Of a stretch of 21,698 bases of DNA, positions 1 through 9,005 are shown piece by piece. The notes under the pieces were generated by a model that was not told where the DNA came from, did no database searches, and worked only from the letters and a program-made list of their open reading frames with translations. The stretch comes from Peptococcaceae bacterium BRH_c23 (GTDB lineage: Bacteria; Bacillota_B; Desulfitobacteriia; Desulfitobacteriales; Desulfitobacteriaceae), in assembly GCA_000961805.1 (NCBI GenBank), contig LADV01000015.1, forward strand, positions 1 to 21,698, read 5' to 3'. A program made the position numbers and the translations under genes. Position 1 is the stretch's first letter. Each line of letters starts with the position of its first letter.

Positions 1-516
1 GAAACTCTGCACATTGCTGAAGCCATCGGAGCTTTACTAATTGGTCTGGTACTGGCAGAAACAGATCATTCCGAACGCATAGAGCATTTAATTGTTTCCT
101 TCAGAGATTTCTTTGGTGCACTTTTCTTCTTTAGTTTTGGTCTAAGTATCGACCCCTTTGCCTTGGGTGGAGCAGTTTGGCCTGCTGTAATCGCTGTCAT
201 TTTAACCCTTTTAGGCAATATTGTATCGGGCGTTTGGGCAGGGAGGAAAGCTAGTCTCTCCCATAGAGCCTCACTGAATATTGGTCTGACTATTATTTCG
301 CGGGGTGAATTTTCGATTATTTTAGCCACTCTTGCAAAAGCAGGTGGATTATTAACCTCGTTGCAACCCTTTGCCGCCTTGTATGTTCTCATTCTTGCAA
401 TACTGGGACCCCTGTTGACAAAGGAATCACGTTGGGTCTATAACCGATTAAGGCCATTATTAAAATGGCCGCTACTTCCAGATAGAAGAAGGTTAAGAAA
501 AAATCCAGGTCATTGA
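1..516 (+). CDS. Cation:proton antiporter, CPA2/KefB type, C-terminal part (5' end outside window)
   Basis: The plus-strand frame is open from base 1 to a TGA at 514-516 (171 residues), so the gene starts outside the window. The protein is almost wholly hydrophobic membrane segments broken by short charged loops. It contains GALLIGLVLAET near the start, a FFxxFGLSIDP segment and an ISRGEFSIILA segment. These are typical of the Na+/H+ exchanger domain of CPA2 antiporters (KefB, KhtU, YhaU-like), which swap K+ or Na+ for protons across the membrane. It ends in a short basic cytoplasmic tail (RRRLRKNPGH) with no TrkA-C or TrkA-N domain. A regulatory subunit, if any, would therefore be a separate gene upstream, as in KhtTU. 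It is the only plus-strand gene and converges on carB. Ion specificity cannot be told from sequence. Confidence 0.85.
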   Translation, partial: ETLHIAEAIGALLIGLVLAETDHSERIEHLIVSFRDFFGALFFFSFGLSIDPFALGGAVWPAVIAVILTLLGNIVSGVWAGRKASLSHRASLNIGLTIISRGEFSIILATLAKAGGLLTSLQPFAALYVLILAILGPLLTKESRWVYNRLRPLLKWPLLPDRRRLRKNPGH

Positions 517-585
517 AGTGAGTAATCACATTGACTTATATTTTTATACATGGTTTTTGAATAGAACCAAAGTAAAGACGTCTAA

Positions 586-616
586 AACTCCCGCTCGACA
601 ATCTCGAGCGGGAGTT
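586..616 (-). terminator. Intrinsic terminator hairpin between carB and the antiporter gene
   Basis: A perfect 13-bp inverted repeat (AACTCCCGCTCGA at 586-598, its complement at 604-616) flanks a 5-nt loop. Read on the minus strand it starts 12 nt after the carB stop codon and is followed by TTTTAGACG, so it most likely ends the arg-car operon. On the plus strand the downstream bases are only moderately T-rich (CCTATTTATTC), so it may also serve the antiporter gene weakly. Confidence 0.8.
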
Positions 617-628
617 CCTATTTATTCT

Positions 629-3600
629 CTACAATGCCAGATACTCCTGTAAGGAGAGCACCTGAGGAGTGGTATTACTCCGAATTTCATGCAAGGCTCG
701 AACGACGGCTTTGGCCGTATCCATCGATGTAAAGCAGGGAACCCCATGTTCCACTGCTAGCCTTCTAAGCAAATAACCGGTCCTCTCCGGGGTCCCTTTA
801 GTGGGTGTGCTGAGGATAAAGGAAAATTCTCGCTGCCGAATGGCCTCCTGAAGAGCCTCGCTGGATTCACTGACCTCTTCAACCTCTACACCGCACAAGG
901 CTAAGGCTTTAGCCGTATCCCCCGTTCCCTTGACTCCAAACCCTAACTGAGCAAGTTGGCGAGCCAAGATGATGGCCTCAGGGCGGTCTTTTTCCGCCAC
1001 AGAAACCAAGATGTTTCCATCGTTGGGGAGTGGAATATGTGAGGCTGCGAAGGCTTTGGCCAATGCGTGCCCAAATTGAGTGTCCATTCCTAATACTTCA
1101 CCGGTCGATTTCATTTCCGGTCCCAGAGATGTTTCGACTTTAGTCAATTTTTCAAAGGAAAAAACTGGAGCTTTCACGACGACGAACGGTACTTCTGGAG
1201 CGAGCCCATGTTTGTAACCCATGTCCTTCAAGGTTTTACCTAAGGAAACTTGAACCGCCAAATTTACTAAAGGGATTCCAGTGACTTTAGAAAGGATAGG
1301 CACTGTACGGCTTGCTCTAGGGTTCACTTCAAGAACATACACTTTGCCTCGAACTACGACATATTGAATATTTATAAGTCCTTTGATTCCGATTCCCAAG
1401 GCAAGACGACAGGTAAAATCCTGAATTTGTTCTATCTCAGCAGGGGTTAAACTTTGGGGCGGATAAACTGCCGAACTATCCCCTGAGTGAACTCCCGCGC
1501 GCTCGATGTGCTCCATAATACCCGCGATCACGGTCGTTTCTCCATCCGAGACGGCGTCCACTTCGACTTCTTTTCCTTCCAAGTACCGATCCACCAAAAT
1601 CGGATGATCCTCGGATAGGTGAATTGCCCTTCTTAAATAATCTTCAAGTTCCTTGAGGGTTTCAACGACTTGCATAGCACGTCCTCCAATGACGTAGGAA
1701 GGACGAACGATCAGCGGAAATTCAAGTTGCTCTGCAACTTTTTTCGCTTGAGCAACAGATGTTACACTTCTCCCTTCGGATTGGGGAATTCCAAGTTGAC
1801 TTAAGAGTACCGCAAAACGTTCACGATCTTCTGCTAAATCAATCGCGTCGACGGTTGTACCTAAGATTTGAATCCCAGCAAGACTCAATCGACCCGCTAA
1901 ATTAATTGCCGTTTGCCCTCCGAATTGGACTAATACCCCATCCGCCTTTTCCTTCTCCAAAACATGAAGCACATCTTCCACCGTTAAAGGCTCGAAATAC
2001 AACTTGTCTGCAGTATCAAAATCTGTGGATACGGTTTCTGGATTATTATTAATCATGATGGCTTCCACCCCCGCTTCTTGCAAAGCAGAAAGGGCATGGA
2101 CAGAGCAATAATCGAATTCAATCCCTTGTCCAATCCGAATAGGGCCTGAGCCTAGGACGACTACTTTGGGACCCGTACTAATAGCCACCTCATCTTCTTC
2201 TTCATAACTGGAATAGTAATAAGGAGTCGCCGAGGTAAACTCTGCCGCGCAAGTGTCAACGGTCTTATAGACTGGAATGATTCCGAGGGCCACACGCATG
2301 GCACGTACTACTTCTTCCGAACGCCCTATCAGCTTGGCAATCGCTAAATCAGAAAATCCTTGCACTTTAGCAAACCGTAGTAGCTCGGTGCTTAATTCCT
2401 CCCTTTGTAAGCGCTGTTCAAGGGAGACAAGATCTTTGATCTTAGACAAATAGAAAGAATCGATTTGGGTAAGCCTTTGAACTTCAAGAATGGTCCAGTC
2501 CCGGCGGAACGCTTCAGCTAACGCGAAGAAACGCTCATGATCCGTTCGAACCAGCTTATCTTCAATCTCCATCTCTGTCCAACCTCCAGAGGCCTTGATG
2601 CGAAGCCCTACACTTCCTATTTCTAAAGAACGTGTCGCTTTCAACAGAGCCCCTTCTAAAGTCCGTTCCATCGCCATAACTTCTCCGGTCGCTTTCATTT
2701 GCGTACCAAGACGATGATCCGCGGCAGGAAACTTATCAAAGGGCCAACGGGGGAACTTGACAACGACATAATCTAGAGCAGGCTCAAAACAGGCACTGGT
2801 ATTCCCGGTCACTGGATTTGTTAATTCTGGAAGGGTAAATCCAACGGACAACAGGGCTGCCATTTTGGCTATTGGATAGCCAGTTGCTTTTGAGGCAAGC
2901 GCACTGGAACGACTAACCCGCGGGTTAACTTCGATGACCACATATTCCCGACTCATTGGATTTAACGCGAACTGGACATTACAGCCACCGTTAACCCCTA
3001 AGGCCCGAATAATTTTCAACGAGGAGGCCCGTAGCATCTGATATTCAACATCTGTTAAGGTTTGGGACGGTGCTACGACGATACTATCCCCGGTATGGAT
3101 TCCGACTGGATCAATGTTTTCCATGTTGCAGATCGTAATACAGTTATCCGCGTCGTCTCGCATAACCTCATACTCAATTTCCTTCCAGCCCGCTACACTG
3201 CGCTCCACAAGACATTGTCCAATCGGGCTAGACTGTAGTCCTCTTTGCAAAATCTCTTCTAGGCTTTTAGCATTTTTAACAATGCCCCCACCCGTCCCAC
3301 CAAGGGTATAGGCTGGCCGAATAATTAACGGAAATCCCTGCTTTTTAGCGAACTTCTCCCCCTCTTCCAGGGTTGTCACGATCACACTTTGGGCCACGGG
3401 TTCTCCAAGAGAAAGCATGGTCTCTTTAAAGGCGTCACGGTCCTCTGCTTTATAGATTGTTTCAGCATTACAGCCAATCAGTTCTACACCATAACGCTTT
3501 AAAATCCCACTTCGTTCCAATTCCATCGCTAGATTAAGTCCCGTTTGCCCACCTAAGGTGGGAAGCAGCGCATCAGGACGTTCTTTGCTAAGAATCCTCT

Positions 3601-3823
3601 CTAAAACCTCGGGTAACAGGGGTTCGAGATAGGTAATATTCGCCATGGTTACATCCGTCATAATAGTTGCCGGATTACTGTTCACCAGCACCACTTCTAC
3701 CCCAACTTCACGAAGGGCCTTGCACGCTTGGGTTCCGGCATAATCAAATTCTGCAGCCTGCCCAATGACAATCGGTCCAGACCCAATGACAAGCACCTTT
3801 TTCCACGCCGGGTTAAGTGGCAT
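629..3823 (-). CDS. carB: Carbamoyl-phosphate synthase large subunit
   Basis: The 1064 residues match the full family length of about 1060-1075. CarB makes carbamoyl phosphate from bicarbonate, two ATP and ammonia channelled from CarA, feeding citrulline (arginine) and pyrimidine synthesis. The two homologous ATP-grasp halves are visible. Half one starts with [21 protein letters not shown] (residues 11-30), with LGGTGGG at 174-180 and [18 protein letters not shown] near 300. Half two starts with [20 protein letters not shown] near 555 and has [18 protein letters not shown]. The C-terminal MGS-like allosteric domain begins near 935 and keeps GTGDTA and STPTKG, the ligand-pocket segments that bind UMP, IMP or ornithine in this family. 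The start has a good ribosome site (AAGGAGGG, 5-6 nt away). The first 11 nt overlap the carA end, suggesting translational coupling and equal subunit amounts. Confidence 0.98.
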   Translation of the reverse strand: MPLNPAWKKVLVIGSGPIVIGQAAEFDYAGTQACKALREVGVEVVLVNSNPATIMTDVTMANITYLEPLLPEVLERILSKERPDALLPTLGGQTGLNLAMELERSGILKRYGVELIGCNAETIYKAEDRDAFKETMLSLGEPVAQSVIVTTLEEGEKFAKKQGFPLIIRPAYTLGGTGGGIVKNAKSLEEILQRGLQSSPIGQCLVERSVAGWKEIEYEVMRDDADNCITICNMENIDPVGIHTGDSIVVAPSQTLTDVEYQMLRASSLKIIRALGVNGGCNVQFALNPMSREYVVIEVNPRVSRSSALASKATGYPIAKMAALLSVGFTLPELTNPVTGNTSACFEPALDYVVVKFPRWPFDKFPAADHRLGTQMKATGEVMAMERTLEGALLKATRSLEIGSVGLRIKASGGWTEMEIEDKLVRTDHERFFALAEAFRRDWTILEVQRLTQIDSFYLSKIKDLVSLEQRLQREELSTELLRFAKVQGFSDLAIAKLIGRSEEVVRAMRVALGIIPVYKTVDTCAAEFTSATPYYYSSYEEEDEVAISTGPKVVVLGSGPIRIGQGIEFDYCSVHALSALQEAGVEAIMINNNPETVSTDFDTADKLYFEPLTVEDVLHVLEKEKADGVLVQFGGQTAINLAGRLSLAGIQILGTTVDAIDLAEDRERFAVLLSQLGIPQSEGRSVTSVAQAKKVAEQLEFPLIVRPSYVIGGRAMQVVETLKELEDYLRRAIHLSEDHPILVDRYLEGKEVEVDAVSDGETTVIAGIMEHIERAGVHSGDSSAVYPPQSLTPAEIEQIQDFTCRLALGIGIKGLINIQYVVVRGKVYVLEVNPRASRTVPILSKVTGIPLVNLAVQVSLGKTLKDMGYKHGLAPEVPFVVVKAPVFSFEKLTKVETSLGPEMKSTGEVLGMDTQFGHALAKAFAASHIPLPNDGNILVSVAEKDRPEAIILARQLAQLGFGVKGTGDTAKALALCGVEVEEVSESSEALQEAIRQREFSFILSTPTKGTPERTGYLLRRLAVEHGVPCFTSMDTAKAVVRALHEIRSNTTPQVLSLQEYLAL

Positions 3824-4922
3824 CTTGAGCCCTCCTTTTCTGCATTAAGTCCGTAAATTCCTCAAATAGATACAAGGATTCACTCGGGCCAGGTCCAGCT
3901 TCTGGATGGTATTGGACGGAAAAAACAGGAAAATCCCGATGTTTTACCCCTTCAACGCTTTGATCATTGAGGTTACGATGAGTCACATATAAAGGAGTCT
4001 GTTCCAGACTTGCTTCAGCAATCGCGTACCCATGGTTTTGAGAAGTGATCGTCACACGTTTCGATTGAAGATCTTGGACAGGTTGATTTCCCCCTCGATG
4101 CCCAAACTTCATCTTATAGGTGTCCCCTCCCAAGGCGAGTGACAAAAGTTGATGCCCTAAACAGATTCCGAAAATAGGGCGTTTGTCGATCAAACTACGT
4201 ATCGTCTCTATCCCCTCTGCAACCGCCTTCGGATCTCCAGGCCCATTGGATAGAAAAACCCCATCTGGATTTCTCTCTAAAATCTGCTCTGCAGAAGCAG
4301 TATGTGGAACCACTGTCAATTTGAACCCACTCTCCTGCATAGCCTGTAAAATATTTTTCTTAATCCCAAAATCCATCACCACGACATGGTACGATTCACT
4401 CTCGGTACGGGCACCAGATATAGCGGGTAAGGTGTAGATTTCAGGGGTGCTGACCTTAGCCACAACATCCGTAGGAGAAATCCACTTCGTCAACCTTGGG
4501 ATCCACTCCTCTAGATGTTCAATCTGTGTTGTAATTACTCCGCGCAAAACCCCGTGTTCACGAATAATCCGTGTTAAAGCGCGTGTATCAATCCCTTTAA
4601 TCCCCACAACCCCAAATTGGGCTAATGTCCTCGAAAGATTTTTCTCCATCTGCCAGTGACTTGGATGACGACCTGCCTCTTTCACGATAAACCCCTGAAC
4701 TTGGGCTTTCTTCGATTGATCATCCTGACTGTTTATACCGTAATTCCCAATTAGTGGATAGGTCATACATACCATCTGTCCCGCATAGGATGGGTCGGTT
4801 AACACCTCTTGGTAACCTGTCATTCCTGTGTTAAAAACGACTTCTCCCACAGCTTCTCCCGTCGCTCCGTAAGACTCCCCTATAAAGACTTTTCCGGTTT
4901 CAAGTACGAGTGCTGCTTTCAT
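3813..4922 (-). CDS. carA: Carbamoyl-phosphate synthase small subunit (glutamine amidotransferase)
   Basis: The 369-residue protein hydrolyses glutamine and passes ammonia to CarB. The N-terminal CPSase small-subunit domain (about 1-150) has [13 protein letters not shown] and [17 protein letters not shown]. The class I glutamine amidotransferase domain (about 178-360) has LSNGPGDP (225-231), the nucleophile elbow GICLGHQL with Cys254, and [11 protein letters not shown] with His339 and Glu341, so the catalytic triad is complete. The ATG at 4922 follows CGAGGAGGATGGA, a strong ribosome site. carA is placed after argD, as in the Bacillus argCJBD-carAB-argF operon. No pyrimidine-type (PyrR) leader is evident upstream, so arginine control through the argC promoter is the likely regulation. 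The 202-nt gap to argD holds a degenerate heptad repeat tract. Confidence 0.98.
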   Translation of the reverse strand: MKAALVLETGKVFIGESYGATGEAVGEVVFNTGMTGYQEVLTDPSYAGQMVCMTYPLIGNYGINSQDDQSKKAQVQGFIVKEAGRHPSHWQMEKNLSRTLAQFGVVGIKGIDTRALTRIIREHGVLRGVITTQIEHLEEWIPRLTKWISPTDVVAKVSTPEIYTLPAISGARTESESYHVVVMDFGIKKNILQAMQESGFKLTVVPHTASAEQILERNPDGVFLSNGPGDPKAVAEGIETIRSLIDKRPIFGICLGHQLLSLALGGDTYKMKFGHRGGNQPVQDLQSKRVTITSQNHGYAIAEASLEQTPLYVTHRNLNDQSVEGVKHRDFPVFSVQYHPEAGPGPSESLYLFEEFTDLMQKRRAQDAT

Positions 4923-5022
4923 TCCATCCTCCTCGAAGAAAAATCTCTATTTATTTAGTGCCAGCCCGCTACCTCTATAACTAGATCTAAGCCAACTTAT
5001 TAAAGCCGTTTGCTATTTGTAT

Positions 5023-5120
5023 CTGGCTTATCAACCTTCGGTCTCAGATTTCTTCCTTCTGGTCCCTGGCATCAGGTTTCTGCCCTCTATCCGACCTCTG
5101 GTATCCGACCTCCGACTTCT
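5023..5120 (-). repeat. Degenerate 7-nt tandem repeat tract, argD-carA gap (14 units)
   Basis: Read on the minus strand from 5120, the sequence parses without gaps into 14 heptads: AGAAGTC, GGAGGTC, GGATACC, AGAGGTC, GGATAGA, GGGCAGA, AACCTGA, TGCCAGG, GACCAGA, AGGAAGA, AATCTGA, GACCGAA, GGTTGAT, AAGCCAG. Positions 1 and 2 of the unit are purine in 13 of 14. The tract begins 4 nt after the argD stop codon. There is no reading-frame conservation and no RNA or protein function is apparent. It belongs to the same family as the tract at 6344-6420. Confidence 0.7.
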
Positions 5121-5124
5121 GGAA

Positions 5125-6339
5125 TCACTTCCAAATCTTTTTTAACACATCATCTAGAATGCCCAAGGCTTTATCCATTTCTGGCTTCTCAACATTCAGT
5201 GGGGGAAGGAAACGTAAGATTTTACCACCAACACAGTTAATCAGTAGTCCATTTTGTAAGCAAGCCTCCACAATTTCTGGTCCTAACTTGGAAACTGGCC
5301 AACCCAATATGAACCCTTGTCCCCTAACAGGCCCTCCTGTCTGAAATTTCTGAGCTAATTGTTCAAGTCCCTTTTTAAACTCTTCTGAACGCTCCTGTAC
5401 TCCTGCCATAAATCCATCTTCGAGCATTACATCTAACACTGCACACCCTGCTGCTGTGGCCAAAGGGTTACCGCCAAAGGTAGAAGCATGATCACCGGGC
5501 TGAAACGCTGAGGCCACTTTGTCAGTAGCAAGCATCGCCCCTATCGGAACCCCACCACCCAGAGCTTTCGCTAAGGTCATAATATCTGGTGTCACATCGC
5601 TCCACTCATAGGCAAAGAGCTTTCCTGTCCGTCCAACTCCACACTGAACCTCATCAAAAATTAGCAAGGCCCCAAATTCGTCACACAAAGCTCGTGCTTC
5701 TTGTAGAAACTCCATCGAGCAAGGAATCACTCCACCTTCTCCCTGAATGGGTTCAATAAAGACGGCAGCTGTATTTTGATTGACCTTAGAACGAAGGTCG
5801 TCGATATCATTAATAGCGGCATAGGCAAATCCTACGGGAAGCGGATCATACCCTTCCTGATATTTTATCTGTCCTGTGAGTGTGAGAGTTGCTAAGGTCC
5901 GGCCGTGAAAGGAATTTTCCAGGGTAACTACCTCGTGTTTATGCGCCCCATAATGTTTCTTAGCATATTTCCGAGCAAGCTTAAAAGCCGCCTCATTCGC
6001 CTCTGCTCCACTGTTACAGAAGAAGACTTTATCTGCAAAGGAGTTCTGCACTAAGCGTTCTGCCAAATCGACTTGGTTCGGAATCCAGTAAATATTTGAA
6101 GTGTGTAAAAGCTCTTTAGCCTGTTCTTGTATAGCACGAACAATCGCTGGATGGCTGTGCCCCAATGAATTAACGGCTAGTCCTGTCACGAAATCCAAAT
6201 ATTGTTTCCCTTCTGAATCCCAAACCCATACGCCATCCCCTTTGACGATCGTCATTGGCAGACGACCATAGGTATTCATCACAACTTTTTTTCCATGCTC
6301 TATGATTACTTCAGTCGACAAGTCTTTCAACATCTCCAT
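5125..6339 (-). CDS. argD: Acetylornithine aminotransferase
   Basis: This PLP enzyme (404 residues, usual length about 390-405) moves the amino group of glutamate to N-acetylglutamate 5-semialdehyde, giving N2-acetylornithine. It is a class III aminotransferase throughout. Visible are GLAVNSLGHSHP (53-64), CNSGAEANEAA (108-118), SFHGRT (143-148), FIEPIQGEGG (194-203), FDEVQ with the pyridine-N aspartate Asp229, and TLAKALGGG with the Schiff-base Lys258. Start choice is open. The ATG at 6339 directly abuts the GGGGG run, leaving no spacer. The in-frame ATG two codons on (6333) sits 6 nt after AAAGGGGG and is the better initiation site, which would remove two residues. Its upstream region is a heptad repeat tract whose last unit contributes to the ribosome site. 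It could be bifunctional with lysine synthesis (DapC), as many bacterial ArgD are. Confidence 0.96.
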   Translation of the reverse strand: MEMLKDLSTEVIIEHGKKVVMNTYGRLPMTIVKGDGVWVWDSEGKQYLDFVTGLAVNSLGHSHPAIVRAIQEQAKELLHTSNIYWIPNQVDLAERLVQNSFADKVFFCNSGAEANEAAFKLARKYAKKHYGAHKHEVVTLENSFHGRTLATLTLTGQIKYQEGYDPLPVGFAYAAINDIDDLRSKVNQNTAAVFIEPIQGEGGVIPCSMEFLQEARALCDEFGALLIFDEVQCGVGRTGKLFAYEWSDVTPDIMTLAKALGGGVPIGAMLATDKVASAFQPGDHASTFGGNPLATAAGCAVLDVMLEDGFMAGVQERSEEFKKGLEQLAQKFQTGGPVRGQGFILGWPVSKLGPEIVEACLQNGLLINCVGGKILRFLPPLNVEKPEMDKALGILDDVLKKIWK

Positions 6340-6343
6340 CCCC

Positions 6344-6420
6344 CTTTTTCGATATTCGATATTCGCTATTCGGTGTTCGAACCACGAATTCTGGCCTCTG
6401 GCCTCTGATCACTGACTTCT
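6344..6420 (-). repeat. Degenerate 7-nt tandem repeat tract, argB-argD gap (11 units)
   Basis: On the minus strand from 6420 the sequence divides into 11 uninterrupted heptads: AGAAGTC, AGTGATC, AGAGGCC, AGAGGCC, AGAATTC, GTGGTTC, GAACACC, GAATAGC, GAATATC, GAATATC, GAAAAAG. Two pairs of neighbours are identical. The unit ends in C in ten of eleven and begins with a purine in all. The tract starts 9 nt after the argB stop with the same CCAGAAGTC seen after argD, and runs into the argD ribosome binding site. Confidence 0.75.
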
Positions 6421-6429
6421 GGCGATAGC

Positions 6430-7329
6430 CTATACGAACATCGTTCCAATACCGCCATCCGTGAATAATTCTAGTAATATAGCATGACTTAACCGTCCAT
6501 CAAGGATATGCACACTGCCCACGCCACTTTCTAACGCCGAAACAGCGCACTCAACTTTAGGCAGCATTCCTCCGCTCAAGATTCCCTGCTCCACCAGTTG
6601 ATCGACTTCTGCTCTGGAAATTGTGGAAATAAGAGAGTCCTTATCCGAAAGATCACGCAGAATCCCGCTAACATCTGTGAGCAGAAGCAACTTATCTGCC
6701 TTTAGTGCCTCTGCAATTTTCCCGGCAGCCGTATCTGCATTGACATTATACGTTTCCCCGCCTTCCCCGCTGGCAACAGGTGAAATCACGGGAATATAGC
6801 CTTGTCCGAGTAAGGTCTCGAGAATATCTGGATTAACATTCTGGATTTCTCCGACACACCCTAAATCTACTTCTTCCATCTTCCCTTGGTCATTGGGCAT
6901 CTGCATGGGCTTCTTAGTTGCAACAAGTAGCTGTGCATCTTTGCCCGATAAACCAACACTCTTTCCACCAAAGCGATTGAGCAGAGATACCATCTCTGTA
7001 TTCAATTTACCGAGTAAGACCATTTGGGCGATCTCCATGGTTTGGGCATCGGTCACTCTTAGCCCCCGTACAAACTGACTTTCAATCCCCATCTTCTTCA
7101 ACATGGCATTGATCTCCGGGCCTCCTCCGTGGACCAAAACGGGACGTATCCCCACAGAATGCAAGAGTAGAACATCCATAATGACGGATTCCTTCAATAC
7201 CGGATCCACCATGGCATGCCCACCATACTTAATAACCACAGTTTTACCTGCAAATTTTTGAATATACGGAAGAGCTTCTACTAAAACCCGAGCTTTACCT
7301 AAACCTTGTTCCATCGGTGTCATTTCCAT
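6430..7329 (-). CDS. argB: Acetylglutamate kinase
   Basis: It phosphorylates N-acetylglutamate with ATP, the second step of arginine synthesis. The amino acid kinase fold is clear: [10 protein letters not shown] (the K-GG nucleotide and phosphate loop), [22 protein letters not shown], a [10 protein letters not shown] segment, and [10 protein letters not shown]. The helix before the core ([14 protein letters not shown]) is the N-helix found in hexameric, arginine-inhibited kinases of organisms with the cyclic acetyl pathway. Feedback inhibition by arginine is therefore likely, fitting the presence of ArgJ. I chose the ATG at 7329 (299 residues) because GGAGGTG lies 9 nt upstream. The frame stays open to a TTG at 7353 with two ATGs at 7350 and 7347, but these lack a good ribosome site. 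The 20-bp palindrome at 7376-7395 lies just upstream. Confidence 0.96.
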   Translation of the reverse strand: MEMTPMEQGLGKARVLVEALPYIQKFAGKTVVIKYGGHAMVDPVLKESVIMDVLLLHSVGIRPVLVHGGGPEINAMLKKMGIESQFVRGLRVTDAQTMEIAQMVLLGKLNTEMVSLLNRFGGKSVGLSGKDAQLLVATKKPMQMPNDQGKMEEVDLGCVGEIQNVNPDILETLLGQGYIPVISPVASGEGGETYNVNADTAAGKIAEALKADKLLLLTDVSGILRDLSDKDSLISTISRAEVDQLVEQGILSGGMLPKVECAVSALESGVGSVHILDGRLSHAILLELFTDGGIGTMFV

Positions 7330-7375
7330 CTCAAGTACCACCTCCATCATCAACTATGACTCTTATCGCTAGCAT

Positions 7376-7395
7376 GGGCAATTCATGAATTGCCC
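7376..7395. repeat. Perfect 20-bp palindrome in the argJ-argB gap
   Basis: GGGCAATTCATGAATTGCCC is its own reverse complement. On the minus strand it is preceded by GTAGG, giving a GTAGGGGCAATTC-type core. This resembles a class of dispersed palindromic repeats (GTAGGGGCGATTC... type) that I recall from intergenic spacers in several bacterial phyla. It lies inside an 83-nt operon gap and has no T-run beside it, so a dispersed repeat or mRNA hairpin is more likely than a terminator. Confidence 0.7.
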
Positions 7396-7436
7396 CTACC
7401 CTTCAACGCATCTAAACTCTAACTGTTACCGAGTTC

Positions 7437-8696
7437 TTAAGTTCTATAACTCCCATTAATGGTGACGTACTCGTGCGTAAGATCGCATCCCCAGGCTGTA
7501 GCTTGTTCTTCCCCGTTGTGAAGATACAAGCTAATCAGGACATCTTTTGCACTTAGAATTACCTTGGCCTGCTCTTCTGAAAACTCGACTCCTTTGCCCC
7601 CTTCGGCAACGATGAGATTCCCCAGCAAGACATCGACCTTTTCAGGATCAAACTCTGCACCAGCATAGCCAGCAGCCGCTAAAATCCGTCCCCAATTGGC
7701 ATCTTCTCCGAACATTGCGGTCTTGACCAAACTCGAACCACAAATACTCCGTGCGATCTTTCGGGCATCGTCTTTTGTTTTGGCCCCCGATACCGTCACT
7801 TCCATAAACTTGCTGGCCCCTTCTCCATCTCGAGCAATATCTTGGGCGAGCTTAATACACATCATTTTGATCATCTTCTCGAAGTTAGAGCGGTCTTCTC
7901 CGGTCGGAGCCACTCCAGAAGCCCCGTTTGCCATCAAGAGCACCATATCATTTGTACTCATGTCCCCATCGACCGTCACCATATTGAAACTTTCTTCTAC
8001 CGCTTCACGCAGGATATCCTGCAATTCTTCTGAAGGCAGGAGCGCATCCGTCGTTAAGAAGCCTAACATAGTACCCATATTGGGGTGAATCATCCCCGAT
8101 CCTTTGGCGATCGCTCCAAGATGAATCACACCTCCCTGTGCACAGGGAAGCTCATATGCATATTCTTTCACCATCGTATCCGTTGTCATAATCGCTAGAG
8201 CTGCCCGGTGTGCCCCTTCATCAGCCGTTTCCTTCTGCCCACGAATCCCTTTGACCACATCGTTAAGTAGAAGTGAACTCGCCGACCGAATACCATTTAA
8301 GACTCGATCGAGCGGCATTTCAACCCCGATCACACCTGTCGAGGCTACCAGTACGTCCTCAGTCGGTACAGCCAAATACATACCTGCTACTTCAGCCATG
8401 GCAAAGGCCGCCTTATCGCCAAATTCTCCAACACAGGCATTGGCATTCCCACTATTAACGACAATTGCTCGGGCTAGGCCATTCTCCAAATGGCGCTGAG
8501 TTAAATATAGAGGGTGAGCCTTGACCAGGTTTCGAGTATATACACCAGCCGCTTGCGCTTGAACATCAGAAAAAATAAGCGCTACATCATACTTATCCTT
8601 ACTTTTAATTCCTGCTTGGACACCAGCAGCATAAAATCCTTTGGGGGCAGCTATGCCGCCGTCAATCAACTTCCAAGCTTTTTCTGTGTTATCCAC
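7437..8696 (-). CDS. argJ: Glutamate N-acetyltransferase / ornithine acetyltransferase
   Basis: ArgJ moves the acetyl group from N2-acetylornithine to glutamate, releasing ornithine and recycling acetylglutamate. Bifunctional forms also use acetyl-CoA. The 419 residues are close to the usual 395-415. The self-cleavage site is present as MIHPNMGTML, with the N-terminal nucleophile Thr209. The more common form is NMATML, so the residue before the cleavage site is Gly here. The oxyanion-hole Thr-Gly pair is in ASTGVIG (Thr120-Gly121), and VNSGNANAC (80-88) is also typical. Self-cleavage should give alpha (1-208) and beta (209-419) chains. The start is GTG at 8696, with AAAGGAG about 11 nt upstream. 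It is separated from argC by an unusually long 308-nt gap. Whether it is mono- or bifunctional cannot be told; no argA or argE is in the window. Confidence 0.96.
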   Translation of the reverse strand: MDNTEKAWKLIDGGIAAPKGFYAAGVQAGIKSKDKYDVALIFSDVQAQAAGVYTRNLVKAHPLYLTQRHLENGLARAIVVNSGNANACVGEFGDKAAFAMAEVAGMYLAVPTEDVLVASTGVIGVEMPLDRVLNGIRSASSLLLNDVVKGIRGQKETADEGAHRAALAIMTTDTMVKEYAYELPCAQGGVIHLGAIAKGSGMIHPNMGTMLGFLTTDALLPSEELQDILREAVEESFNMVTVDGDMSTNDMVLLMANGASGVAPTGEDRSNFEKMIKMMCIKLAQDIARDGEGASKFMEVTVSGAKTKDDARKIARSICGSSLVKTAMFGEDANWGRILAAAGYAGAEFDPEKVDVLLGNLIVAEGGKGVEFSEEQAKVILSAKDVLISLYLHNGEEQATAWGCDLTHEYVTINGSYRT

Positions 8697-9004
8697 TAAT
8701 TCACACTCTCCTTTACTAATATAAGTTAGTTTCTAGCGCCATTCCACCGGGGTCCCACACCCACTTGTAGACGTGTATGTCCATCGATTGGATAAGCGAT
8801 CGTTTTTAGTTATCACAACCCCTTAGCACGAACATATCCCTAAGATTAAAATTACAAATGGTTTTAATGCATCTGGTGCAAGTTAGCAGCGTTTTCGACT
8901 TTCACTCCGACTTGCACTGAACAGGTCCCTGATGTCAGTTAGGATGCACGTGAAGTGCAAGTCATGATAGTGATATGCAAGTCAGGAACCGTCCTCAGCT
9001 TGCA
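8697..9004. other. 308-nt intergenic region argC-argJ with palindromic repeats
   Basis: No coding frame is supported. The argC-proximal half (8876-9005) holds copies of TGCAAGT in both orientations and two imperfect hairpins, annotated separately. The argJ-proximal half (8697-8870) contains no recognisable gene or RNA. I saw no promoter there that I would defend, and only the argJ ribosome site AAAGGAG stands out. The region is long for a junction inside a biosynthetic operon and is probably an insertion of repeat DNA. Confidence 0.6.
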
Positions 9005-9005
9005 T
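8876..9005. repeat. Clustered TGCAAGT(C) inverted and direct repeats
   Basis: GTGCAAGT occurs at 8876-8883. GACTTGCACT at 8909-8918 pairs perfectly (10 bp) with AGTGCAAGTC at 8954-8963. ATGCAAG at 8975-8981 pairs with CTTGCAT at 8999-9005, with an inner AGGA/TCCT stem (8984-8987 and 8992-8995) closing an ACCG loop. The last arm touches the argC stop codon. The pattern resembles REP-like palindromic units mobilised by IS200-type (RAYT) transposases, but no transposase is in the window. Confidence 0.6.

Noticed and set aside
66..392. Minus-strand 108-codon frame opposite the antiporter
   Set aside because: The plus strand of the same bases encodes clear membrane segments of the antiporter; the minus-strand product is unrelated to any family I know.
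4923..5022. PyrR-type attenuator or separate promoter before carA
   Set aside because: No PyrR-binding anti-antiterminator hairpin or convincing -35/-10 pair was seen; the operon promoter upstream of argC accounts for expression.
5023..6420. Repeat tracts around argD as a CRISPR array
   Set aside because: The units are 7 nt, degenerate and contiguous, with no 25-40 nt repeats, unique spacers or cas genes.
7330..7353. TTG or double-ATG start for argB
   Set aside because: No ribosome site precedes these codons, whereas GGAGGTG lies between them and the ATG at 7329.
7696..8088. Plus-strand open frame of 130 codons opposite argJ
   Set aside because: It is a mirror of the argJ coding frame, with low-complexity composition and no ribosome site or family resemblance. 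The same holds for the other plus-strand frames opposite carA, carB, argD and ecfA.
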